A stretch of 10,077 nucleotides of DNA, taken from assembly GCA_023301545.1 (NCBI GenBank), contig JALZUI010000064.1, forward strand, positions 1 to 10,077, written 5' to 3'. Positions 1 to 5,188 of the stretch are shown piece after piece; position 1 is the first letter of the stretch; each line of letters begins with the position of its first letter. A program made the translations under genes and the position numbers. Source of the DNA: Akkermansiaceae bacterium. GTDB lineage: Bacteria; Verrucomicrobiota; Verrucomicrobiia; Verrucomicrobiales; Akkermansiaceae. Below the pieces are notes generated by a model, which searched no databases, was not told the origin of the DNA, and saw only the letters and a list, made by a program, of their open reading frames with translations.

Positions 1-93
1 ACGACAGAAGCTCTCATCACGGACATTCCATCAGCTGGTGGAGACGACCATGGTCACAGCCACGATGCTGGCGGCATGGGCGGAATGATGTAA
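1..93 (+). CDS. groEL: Chaperonin GroEL (Hsp60), C-terminal end only
   Basis: Frame 1 is open from the first base to TAA at 91-93 and gives the last 30 residues of a protein. They begin TTEALITDIP, the usual end of the GroEL equatorial domain, and finish with a flexible tail ending GGMGGMM, the Gly/Met repeat typical of GroEL C-termini. GroEL forms the 14-subunit cytoplasmic folding chamber with GroES; the disordered tails lie at the bottom of the cavity. The tail is odd in carrying an Asp/His-rich stretch (DDHGHSHD) before the Gly/Met repeat. The gene is cut only by the window edge, not broken. The strong terminator just downstream suggests it ends its transcription unit. Confidence 0.93.
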   Translation, partial: TTEALITDIPSAGGDDHGHSHDAGGMGGMM

Positions 94-100
94 TCTACCC

Positions 101-123
101 ACTAACAGCCCAGTGCTGTTAGT
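101..123 (+). repeat. Hairpin just after groEL (9-bp perfect stem)
   Basis: ACTAACAGC (101-109) and GCTGTTAGT (115-123) are perfect reverse complements around a 5-nt loop. The stem starts 7 nt after the groEL stop and has no T-tract of its own. It sits 7 nt before the terminator stem, so the groEL transcript should end in two stacked hairpins. The first may protect the 3' end or help RNA polymerase pause. That role is inference; the inverted repeat itself is seen directly. Confidence 0.7.
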
Positions 124-130
124 TCAGTTT

Positions 131-160
131 AGAGCCCCTCAATCGAGGGGCTCTTTTTTT
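131..160 (+). terminator. Rho-independent terminator of groEL
   Basis: AGAGCCCCTC (131-140) and GAGGGGCTCT (145-154) form a perfect 10-bp GC-rich stem with the 4-nt loop AATC, followed at once by a run of T to position 160. This is a textbook intrinsic terminator. It lies 37 nt after the groEL stop codon and isolates groEL from the downstream lipoprotein gene. Confidence 0.93.
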
Positions 161-234
161 GTTTTATACAAAAAAATATTAATAAACTTTGAATTCATGT
201 GAATAAAAAGCCATGAATAGACTCTAAAAGGTAT
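161..234 (+). promoter_or_regulatory. AT-rich upstream region of the lipoprotein gene
   Basis: These 74 bases between the groEL terminator and the ATG at 235 are strongly AT-rich and must hold the promoter of the 203-residue protein if it is transcribed separately. I see no convincing -35/-10 pair: TTGAAT at 189-194 has no good partner at 16-18 bp. The region contains a 12-bp dyad, ATTCA-TG-TGAAT (193-204), and overlapping it TGTGAATAA (198-206), the reverse complement of a DnaA-box consensus 9-mer. A short AAAAGG (226-231) lies only 3 nt before the ATG, closer than an ideal SD. Confidence 0.4.
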
Positions 235-846
235 ATGAAAGTAATTTCTCTTAAATCACTTGGGCTCCTCACTATTGGGGTAGCGAGTTCTCTCTTTTTC
301 TCTTCCTGTGTCGCAGGTGGAGGCTACGTTCAGGGTGGAGGTGGATACAGTAGTGGCGGTTACGCTGGTGTTCCTTCCGGGTTGATCCGTACCTCACACG
401 CACTATGGTTCTACGATCCATTCCGTCGCTCGTACTATAACTCGAGCAGACGAGCGTACTATAACAGTTCTACGAGCCGTTACTACACCTCTGCTCCGCG
501 TCGTTATAACACGAAGTTTTACCCAAGCGGATACAGTGGCCGAGGTCAGCTGAGCGCTCCTAGGTTTGCGAATTCCAGTAGCATTCGTACCAGTTCAACT
601 TCACGCTATGGAAATTCTAATAGCCGATTCAATAACCGCGTTAACAGCTCTAGTAATCGTTACGACAACAGCCGAACACGTTACCAGAATTCAGGAAATG
701 TAGATAGCAACAGGTCGTCACAAGGTACTGGAACGAGACCAAGCAGAAGTTCTTTTAATTCCGGAGAGAGAACGAGCCGTTCTACCAGCTCATCCAATGG
801 CACGAACTCAGGGCAACGCCGCACCTTAGTTAGTCAAGCGCGATAG
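235..846 (+). CDS. Putative lipoprotein, Ser/Arg/Asn/Tyr-rich low-complexity protein
   Basis: I do not recognise a family. The 203-residue product starts with a short basic n-region and a hydrophobic stretch (about residues 9-22) ending SLFFSSC. Cys25 would be the lipidation site, although Phe at -3 of the lipobox is atypical. A Gly-rich segment follows (residues 28-48). Residues 67-90 are an 8-residue tandem repeat: YYNSSRRA, YYNSSTSR, YYTSAPRR. In DNA the period is 24 nt, and the 11-mer CGTACTATAAC recurs at 431-441 and 455-465. Residues 124-153 carry the looser motif R-[YF]-x-N-[SR]: RYGNS, RFNNR, RYDNS, RYQNS. The rest is Ser/Arg/Asn/Thr-rich with almost no hydrophobic residues, so it is probably disordered and strongly basic. 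The likely location is exported and anchored in the envelope, possibly contacting acidic polymers. It has its own terminator and looks monocistronic. A chance ORF is unlikely given the signal sequence and flanking signals. Confidence 0.75.
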   Translation: MKVISLKSLGLLTIGVASSLFFSSCVAGGGYVQGGGGYSSGGYAGVPSGLIRTSHALWFYDPFRRSYYNSSRRAYYNSSTSRYYTSAPRRYNTKFYPSGYSGRGQLSAPRFANSSSIRTSSTSRYGNSNSRFNNRVNSSSNRYDNSRTRYQNSGNVDSNRSSQGTGTRPSRSSFNSGERTSRSTSSSNGTNSGQRRTLVSQAR

Positions 847-870
847 AACAGATTGCGTGTTTTAAAAATA

Positions 871-900
871 AAGGCTAAGTCTTCGGGCTTGGCCTTTTTT
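871..900 (+). terminator. Rho-independent terminator with UUCG tetraloop
   Basis: GGCTAAGTC (873-881) pairs with GGCTTGGCC (886-894) over 9 bp including two G-U pairs. The loop is TTCG (882-885) closed by C-G, the extra-stable cUUCGg tetraloop. AA at 871-872 can extend the stem into the T-run at 895-900. It lies 24 nt after the stop of the lipoprotein gene and would end that transcript. Confidence 0.88.
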
Positions 901-989
901 GTGTAAACCTCTCACAGTGTGCTTTATGACAGAATGAGGTAAGAAATTGTTCTTGATCTTGTAGGGGCAGAGATAAGAGTATCTAGGTC

Positions 990-1811
990 ATGAAAAAGAT
1001 GAACATAGTCCTCCCGCTTATCGCTGTTGTGATCGTGTTCTTGATGTTGATGGGGATGGTCTTGGATCGTCGTGAGCCCGTGCTGGAGCCGTCGTTGTCC
1101 ACTAAGATGCCACAGCTCAGCTTTATTCCTTCAGGCTTTAAACGAGGGGAAGCGGAAGAGGCGTTTATTCCTAAGTTCGACCCTCGCTTTGCCAAAATTA
1201 GCCCAATTACCGCCTTTAAAATCCCTGAAGCCGTCCTGTTTTCAGCTCCTATGGGAACTGCCACAGGCGCGTTTACCTACAATGCCCAAAAGTTCTGGGA
1301 GCACAACATCGGACGTGGGGGAAACCATAGCGGTGACGACCTTAATGGGATCGGAGGGCAAAACAGTGACCTCGGTGATCCCGTGTACTCAGTAGCTGAC
1401 GGTTATGTAGTGTACGCGGGCGTGCCTTCGCTAGGGTGGGGGCAGGTTGTTCTTGTTGCTCACCGCGTTGATGGGCGCATCATTCAGTCGATGTATGCAC
1501 ACTTAGAGGACTCATTGGTCACGGTGGGCGAGATCGTCAAACGAGGTCAAAAGGTCGGTTCGGTCGGAACTGCCAATGGAATTTATCTAGCACACCTTCA
1601 CTTCGAAATGCGTGAAGGATCAAATCTCTACATTGGACCAGGGTATCTAAAGAATCCAGGTAACCGAATCTCCTCCACCGAATTCCTAGCGCAGTATCAG
1701 CAAGATGAACGCATCTTTGTCGGACTCGCAGAAGCTAAGGAATTGGGTGAGAATCGTTGGCAAGATCTCAACCTTACCAATCCTAAACTCCTCTTTGATT
1801 TAGAAAAATAA
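990..1811 (+). CDS. M23-family (LytM/LysM-associated type) zinc endopeptidase, membrane-anchored
   Basis: This 273-residue protein has one N-terminal hydrophobic segment (about residues 5-25), which anchors it or serves as an uncleaved signal and places the rest outside the inner membrane. The M23 catalytic domain spans roughly residues 107-225 and has all expected motifs. HxGxD is at 113-117 (zinc ligands His113 and Asp117), YAHL at 169-172 (His171), and HLHFE at 202-206 (His202, with His204 as third zinc ligand). It therefore looks active, unlike degenerate EnvC/NlpD-type activators. M23 enzymes cut peptide cross-links or stems of peptidoglycan, or Gly-rich peptides; the exact substrate cannot be read here. 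The start is uncertain: ATG at 990 has only a weak AGG (985-987) at 2 nt, and ATG at 999 would be better spaced. The stop overlaps the cstA start by one base (TAATG), implying translational coupling. Confidence 0.9.
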   Translation: MKKMNIVLPLIAVVIVFLMLMGMVLDRREPVLEPSLSTKMPQLSFIPSGFKRGEAEEAFIPKFDPRFAKISPITAFKIPEAVLFSAPMGTATGAFTYNAQKFWEHNIGRGGNHSGDDLNGIGGQNSDLGDPVYSVADGYVVYAGVPSLGWGQVVLVAHRVDGRIIQSMYAHLEDSLVTVGEIVKRGQKVGSVGTANGIYLAHLHFEMREGSNLYIGPGYLKNPGNRISSTEFLAQYQQDERIFVGLAEAKELGENRWQDLNLTNPKLLFDLEK

Positions 1812-3577
1812 TGTTAGTTCTCTTCATCGCCATAGCCTCTGCCGTCCTCTACCTTATAGCTTACAACACCTATGGTAAATGGTTAGGGAGCAAACTCTTT
1901 CGCCTGAGTGCAGATCGTATTACTCCCGCCGTGGAGTTGGAAGACGGGAATGATTTTGTCCCTACTTCTAAGGGCGTGATTTTTGGTCATCACTTTACTT
2001 CTATTGCAGGAACGGGGCCGATTGTAGGTCCTGCTTTGGCTGTGATTTGGGGTTGGGTTCCGGCAGTTTTATGGGTGATTTTTGGTTCGATCTTTATTGG
2101 TGCGGTGCATGATTTTGGCTCGATGGTAGTCTCGCTTCGGAACAAGGGGCAAACGGTGGGTGATATTGCGGGTAAGGTTCTTTCTCCTAAGGCTCGCCTG
2201 CTTTTCTTGGGGATTCTCTTTCTCTCCCTCACCATTGTACTCGCGATCTTTGGTCTCGTGATTGCCGCTGTTTTTAAGATCTACCCGAGCTCGATTTTTC
2301 CCTGTTTGATCCAAATTCCTATTGCGGTTGTGATTGGCTTCCTTTTACACCGCCGTCAGCTCTCGTTGTTCATTCCTTCGCTTCTGACACTAGGCTTGAT
2401 GTACCTCACGGTCGGCTTCGGAAATGTGGGCTTTCTTGCTGATTGGAACGCATACCTAGCTGGCCTACCTGTGATTACATGGGTTGTTATTTTGTTACTC
2501 TACGCTTATGTGGCCTCGGTGTTACCAGTGTGGCTTCTTTTGCAACCGAGAGATTTTATTAACTCGCTACAGTTATTGAGCTCACTAGGACTTATTTTTG
2601 TAGGGTTGATTGTAGCTTCATTCATCGGGCTAGAGCACGAAGGGCAACGACAATCGCTCGAGATCGTGGCACCTGCTTTCCGCCTCTCGCCCGAGGGTGC
2701 GCCACCGATTTTTCCCTTCCTCTTTATTACGATCGCCTGTGGGGCAATCTCAGGTTTCCACTGTTTAGTTTCCTCGGGAACTTCCAGTAAGCAGATTAAA
2801 TGCGAGACTGATGCCCGTGCAGTTGGTTACGGTTCGATGCTGACGGAAGGCTTTTTGGCAATCATTGTGATCTTGGCTTGTGTAGCCGGGATCGGGCTAG
2901 GAGTGACGGGTGAAAATGGTTTAGTAGTTGGACCGGATGCCTATATGGAACGCTACGAATCCTGGGGCGCCGCACAAGGGCTAGGGGCGAAGGTTGGCGC
3001 TTTTGTGGATGGAGCCGCTAACTTTATCCAATCACTAGGAATTTCCTCCGATTTTGCGGTGGCGATCATGGGCGTATTTGTGGCCTCCTTTGCCGCTACT
3101 ACTTTAGATACGGCCTGTCGTTTGCAACGATATGTTACACAAGAAATTGCAGAGCAGCTTAAGATTAAACCTCTTACGACTAAGCATGGAGCAACGATTT
3201 TTGCGGTCGCGTTAGCGGCACTCTTGGCTTGTCCTCCCGCTCCTGGCCAAGCCTGGGAACTCGAGAACCTAGGAAAAGGTGGTCTGCTCCTCTGGCCACT
3301 TTTCGGGGCGACCAATCAGCTCCTCGCTGGCTTAGCTTTCCTTGTTATTATCTTCTGGTTAAAGCAGAAAAAGGCCCCGACTTGGTTTATCATTCCTTCT
3401 GCGGTGATCATGTTGATCTTACCTGGTTACGCGATGGCTCATCAGCTCTTTGTAGGTGAATCGGCCTGGCTTTTAGGAACAACTCCTAATTACCTTCTCT
3501 CAACCTGTGGAATCGCAACCATGATCTTAGAGGTCTGGATTATTAAGGAAGCTTACCAAGCTTGGAAAAAATTCTGA
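1811..3577 (+). CDS. cstA: CstA-family carbon starvation protein (peptide/pyruvate transporter)
   Basis: This is a 588-residue polytopic inner-membrane protein with many hydrophobic segments and CstA hallmark motifs: FGHHFTSIAGTGPIVGP (58-74), GAVHDFG (97-103), SGFHCLVSSGTSSKQ (314-328), TLDTACRLQRY (431-441) and WPLFGATNQLLA (495-506). Characterised relatives are E. coli CstA (peptide and pyruvate uptake in carbon starvation) and BtsT/YjiY (pyruvate:H+ symport). This protein is about 110 residues shorter than those and resembles the compact form found in many anaerobes and non-proteobacteria. Which substrate it carries cannot be told from sequence. No SD precedes ATG 1811; the start overlaps the stop of the M23 peptidase gene, so ribosomes probably pass directly from one frame to the next. 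No terminator with a T-tract follows; a long inverted repeat begins 6 nt after the stop. I use the symbol by family, not for the exact E. coli orthologue. Confidence 0.93.
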   Translation: MLVLFIAIASAVLYLIAYNTYGKWLGSKLFRLSADRITPAVELEDGNDFVPTSKGVIFGHHFTSIAGTGPIVGPALAVIWGWVPAVLWVIFGSIFIGAVHDFGSMVVSLRNKGQTVGDIAGKVLSPKARLLFLGILFLSLTIVLAIFGLVIAAVFKIYPSSIFPCLIQIPIAVVIGFLLHRRQLSLFIPSLLTLGLMYLTVGFGNVGFLADWNAYLAGLPVITWVVILLLYAYVASVLPVWLLLQPRDFINSLQLLSSLGLIFVGLIVASFIGLEHEGQRQSLEIVAPAFRLSPEGAPPIFPFLFITIACGAISGFHCLVSSGTSSKQIKCETDARAVGYGSMLTEGFLAIIVILACVAGIGLGVTGENGLVVGPDAYMERYESWGAAQGLGAKVGAFVDGAANFIQSLGISSDFAVAIMGVFVASFAATTLDTACRLQRYVTQEIAEQLKIKPLTTKHGATIFAVALAALLACPPAPGQAWELENLGKGGLLLWPLFGATNQLLAGLAFLVIIFWLKQKKAPTWFIIPSAVIMLILPGYAMAHQLFVGESAWLLGTTPNYLLSTCGIATMILEVWIIKEAYQAWKKF

Positions 3578-3583
3578 TCCATC

Positions 3584-3650
3584 CACTGAAAGCTGGCCGC
3601 ATACACGATTTACGTGCAGTGCAGAGGTGAATTTAATGGGGCTTTCAGTG
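3584..3650 (+). repeat. Long-range 10-bp perfect inverted repeat (arms A/A') between cstA and dnaB
   Basis: CACTGAAAGC (3584-3593) and GCTTTCAGTG (3641-3650) are exact reverse complements separated by 47 nt. The enclosed segment holds a smaller dyad, CACG-ATTTA-CGTG (3605-3617), so the whole can fold as a long stem with an inner hairpin. There is no T-run after the distal arm, so it is not a standard terminator. It could be a leader structure for dnaB, a 3' structure protecting the cstA mRNA, or part of a small RNA. The pairing is seen; the function is unknown. Confidence 0.6.
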
Positions 3651-3672
3651 AAGTTATTCACAATAAATTCAC
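3627..3672 (+). repeat. Second inverted repeat (arms B/B'), interleaved with A/A'
   Basis: GTGAATTTA (3627-3635) and TAAATTCAC (3664-3672) are exact 9-bp reverse complements. Within their loop lies arm A' (3641-3650) and a smaller dyad, GTGAA-gtta-TTCAC (3648-3661). The arm order A-B-A'-B' means A/A' and B/B' cannot both form in a simple nested fold; they would be alternatives or a pseudoknot. As DNA, the four GTGAA/TTCAC pentamers (3627, 3648, 3657, 3668) could also be a repressor or activator operator array. Arm B overlaps the SD-like GAGGTG of the upstream ORF. Confidence 0.5.
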
Positions 3673-3746
3673 AGGTTACCATGATTGACGCCAAGAACAA
3701 GGTAGGGGATTATGGAGGTAAGTTATGTCAGAGGCCACTTCCATAG
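3636..3746 (+). CDS. Candidate 36-codon upstream ORF (leader peptide) of dnaB
   Basis: ATG at 3636 is preceded by AGAGGTGA (3623-3630) at good SD spacing, a better ribosome-binding site than most genes here have. The frame encodes 36 residues starting MGLSVKLFTINSQ and stops at TAG 3744-3746, 22 nt inside dnaB in another frame. It runs across the SD of dnaB (GGAGGT, 3714-3719) as Gly-Gly codons, so translating it could expose or block the dnaB start. The peptide matches nothing I know and has no run of one amino acid suggestive of attenuation. It may be chance: a frame this short arises easily. The SD and the overlap with dnaB are the only support. Confidence 0.25.
   Translation: MGLSVKLFTINSQVTMIDAKNKVGDYGGKLCQRPLP
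3654..3662 (+). promoter_or_regulatory. DnaA-box-like 9-mer TTATTCACA upstream of dnaB
   Basis: TTATTCACA fits the bacterial DnaA-box consensus TTATNCACA exactly. It lies 63 nt before the dnaB start, inside the repeat-rich leader. The same 9-mer occurs at 198-206 (minus strand) and at 4167-4175 inside dnaB. Autoregulation of replication genes by DnaA through such boxes is established in several bacteria; that it happens here is inference. The site also forms half of the GTGAA-gtta-TTCAC dyad, so another regulator could be the real reader. Confidence 0.4.
3714..3719 (+). promoter_or_regulatory. Shine-Dalgarno site of dnaB
   Basis: GGAGGT lies 5 nt before ATG 3725 and is the only strong, well-spaced SD of a long gene in the window. 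It fixes the dnaB start. No promoter is assigned: TTGACG (3685-3690) with GATTAT (3708-3713) would start transcription after this SD. Confidence 0.8.
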
Positions 3747-5182
3747 ATAAACCTTCAGCGAAAGAGGGGATCAACCTTCACAACTCTAAGCAAAAGGGCG
3801 CACAGGATGATACTCCAGATGCCCTTAAGCGGGCTTTGCCTCATGCGATCGATGTAGAACGTCGTCTTCTGTCCTCCATGATCTACGATCCTAGGGAATA
3901 CCTAGGCCGAGCGGCTGAAATGCACCTCACTCCTGATCACTTTTATCGTAAAGGGCATTCGCAAATTTATGCGGTTATGCTGGAAATGGAGGATAAGGGA
4001 GAGCCAATCGATATGACACTGCTCACGCAGAAGCTTTCGGATCGAGATATTCTAGATAACGTTGGTGGCCGGTCTGAACTGATCGACCTTGCTAGTAGTG
4101 AATCACTTCACTCCAACTTTAATGCCTACCTAAATTTAGTTAAGGATAAGGCGGTGCTCCGTAAGGTTATTCACACTTGTTCAGATTCGATTACAGACGC
4201 CTATGAAGACCCTGAGGTTGTCGCTGAGTTCCTTGATCAGTTCGAGCAATCGGTCTTTGATATTAAGGAAGATAATGAGACCAAAAGTGACTCGATGGCT
4301 CGGGACTTCCTTCCAGAGATTTCCGATCTTTTAGAAGCTTACGCTAGTGGAAAACAAGATACCTTAGAAGGGGTTGATACTGGTTTTGCTAAACTCAACA
4401 CTCTTTCTAACGGTCTAAAACCCGGAGAGATGTTCATTATCGCCGCTCGTCCTTCGATGGGTAAGACCTCTTTCATGATGAATATCGTGGAGCATGTCGC
4501 GGTACAGAATAAGGTGCCTACACTCGTCTTTTCTTGTGAGATGCCCTCGAAATCGATCGTTCAGCGTCTGCTCTTTACACGTGCTCAGATTCCGATGAAC
4601 CGCCTGCGTCCTGGGTTGAAACTTACTAAACAGGAAATCGTCAATTTCCAAAAAGCAGTGGCCGAGATTGGAGAAGCGCCGCTGTATATCGATGACACGC
4701 CATCGCTTCCAATTTCCGATCTCCGTGCTAAAGCGCGACGTAAAAAACGGGAGTCTAACATCGGCCTCATTGCGGTGGATTACCTTCAACTCATGCGCTC
4801 GAACTCGAAGCAAGCTATGGGATCGCGTGAGCGTGAAATTGCCGAAATTTCCGCCGGATTGAAAGCAGTGGCGAAAGAGCTAGAAGTCCCCATTATTGTT
4901 CTGGCTCAGCTAAACCGTGGTCCAGAAAACCGTGGAGGAACTCCTAAGATGTCCGACCTTCGGGAATCGGGATCGATCGAGCAAGATGCCGATATGATTG
5001 GCCTCCTCTACCGACAAGCTTACTATAAAGAAGGCGAAGAGAAAGAGGAAGACCAAGGGGATTCCGAGCTCGTTCTCGCTAAAAACCGTAACGGCTCAAC
5101 CGAAAGTATCTACCTCACCTTCCAGAAAGAACTCATGAAGTTCGGTCACCGCGAGTATCGCCCGGAAGATGATGAAGGGTAG
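3725..5182 (+). CDS. dnaB: Replicative DNA helicase DnaB
   Basis: This 485-residue protein is close to the usual DnaB length (about 450-480) with a polar N-terminal extension of some 36 residues. The N-terminal helical domain (about 37-180) binds primase and neighbouring subunits; the RecA-like ATPase domain follows a linker from about residue 210. Walker A is ARPSMGKT (241-248, Lys247), Walker B ends in the Asp of AVDYLQLM (Asp352), and AQLNRGPENR (394-403) and SDLRESGSIEQDAD (410-423) are DnaB signatures. KNRNG (453-457) carries the basic finger that reaches into the next subunit. The protein forms the hexamer that unwinds the fork on the lagging strand and loads DnaG primase. The start is fixed by GGAGGT at 5 nt. 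It sits alone after a structured 147-bp leader, converging with polX 6 bp beyond its stop; no terminator is visible at the junction. No intein is present. Confidence 0.97.
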   Translation: MSEATSIDKPSAKEGINLHNSKQKGAQDDTPDALKRALPHAIDVERRLLSSMIYDPREYLGRAAEMHLTPDHFYRKGHSQIYAVMLEMEDKGEPIDMTLLTQKLSDRDILDNVGGRSELIDLASSESLHSNFNAYLNLVKDKAVLRKVIHTCSDSITDAYEDPEVVAEFLDQFEQSVFDIKEDNETKSDSMARDFLPEISDLLEAYASGKQDTLEGVDTGFAKLNTLSNGLKPGEMFIIAARPSMGKTSFMMNIVEHVAVQNKVPTLVFSCEMPSKSIVQRLLFTRAQIPMNRLRPGLKLTKQEIVNFQKAVAEIGEAPLYIDDTPSLPISDLRAKARRKKRESNIGLIAVDYLQLMRSNSKQAMGSREREIAEISAGLKAVAKELEVPIIVLAQLNRGPENRGGTPKMSDLRESGSIEQDADMIGLLYRQAYYKEGEEKEEDQGDSELVLAKNRNGSTESIYLTFQKELMKFGHREYRPEDDEG

Positions 5183-5188
5183 TAGGCG

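Noticed and set aside
198..206. Replication origin at the DnaA-box-like site near groEL
   Set aside because: It is a single box without a cluster, unwinding repeats or a dnaA/dnaN neighbourhood; AT-richness is explained by the promoter region.
2953..3315. 120-residue minus-strand open frame inside cstA
   Set aside because: It is antisense to conserved transmembrane and signature sequence of CstA and encodes no recognisable protein.
3556..3565. Perfect palindrome CCAAGCTTGG at the end of cstA
   Set aside because: It has no loop, lies in conserved coding sequence and is followed by A not T on the plus strand, so it is not a terminator; likely chance.
3685..3713. TTGACG-17 bp-GATTAT promoter-like pair before dnaB
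   Set aside because: A start from it (about 3720) would lie after the dnaB SD, giving a transcript without its ribosome-binding site; the -10 matches only 4 of 6.
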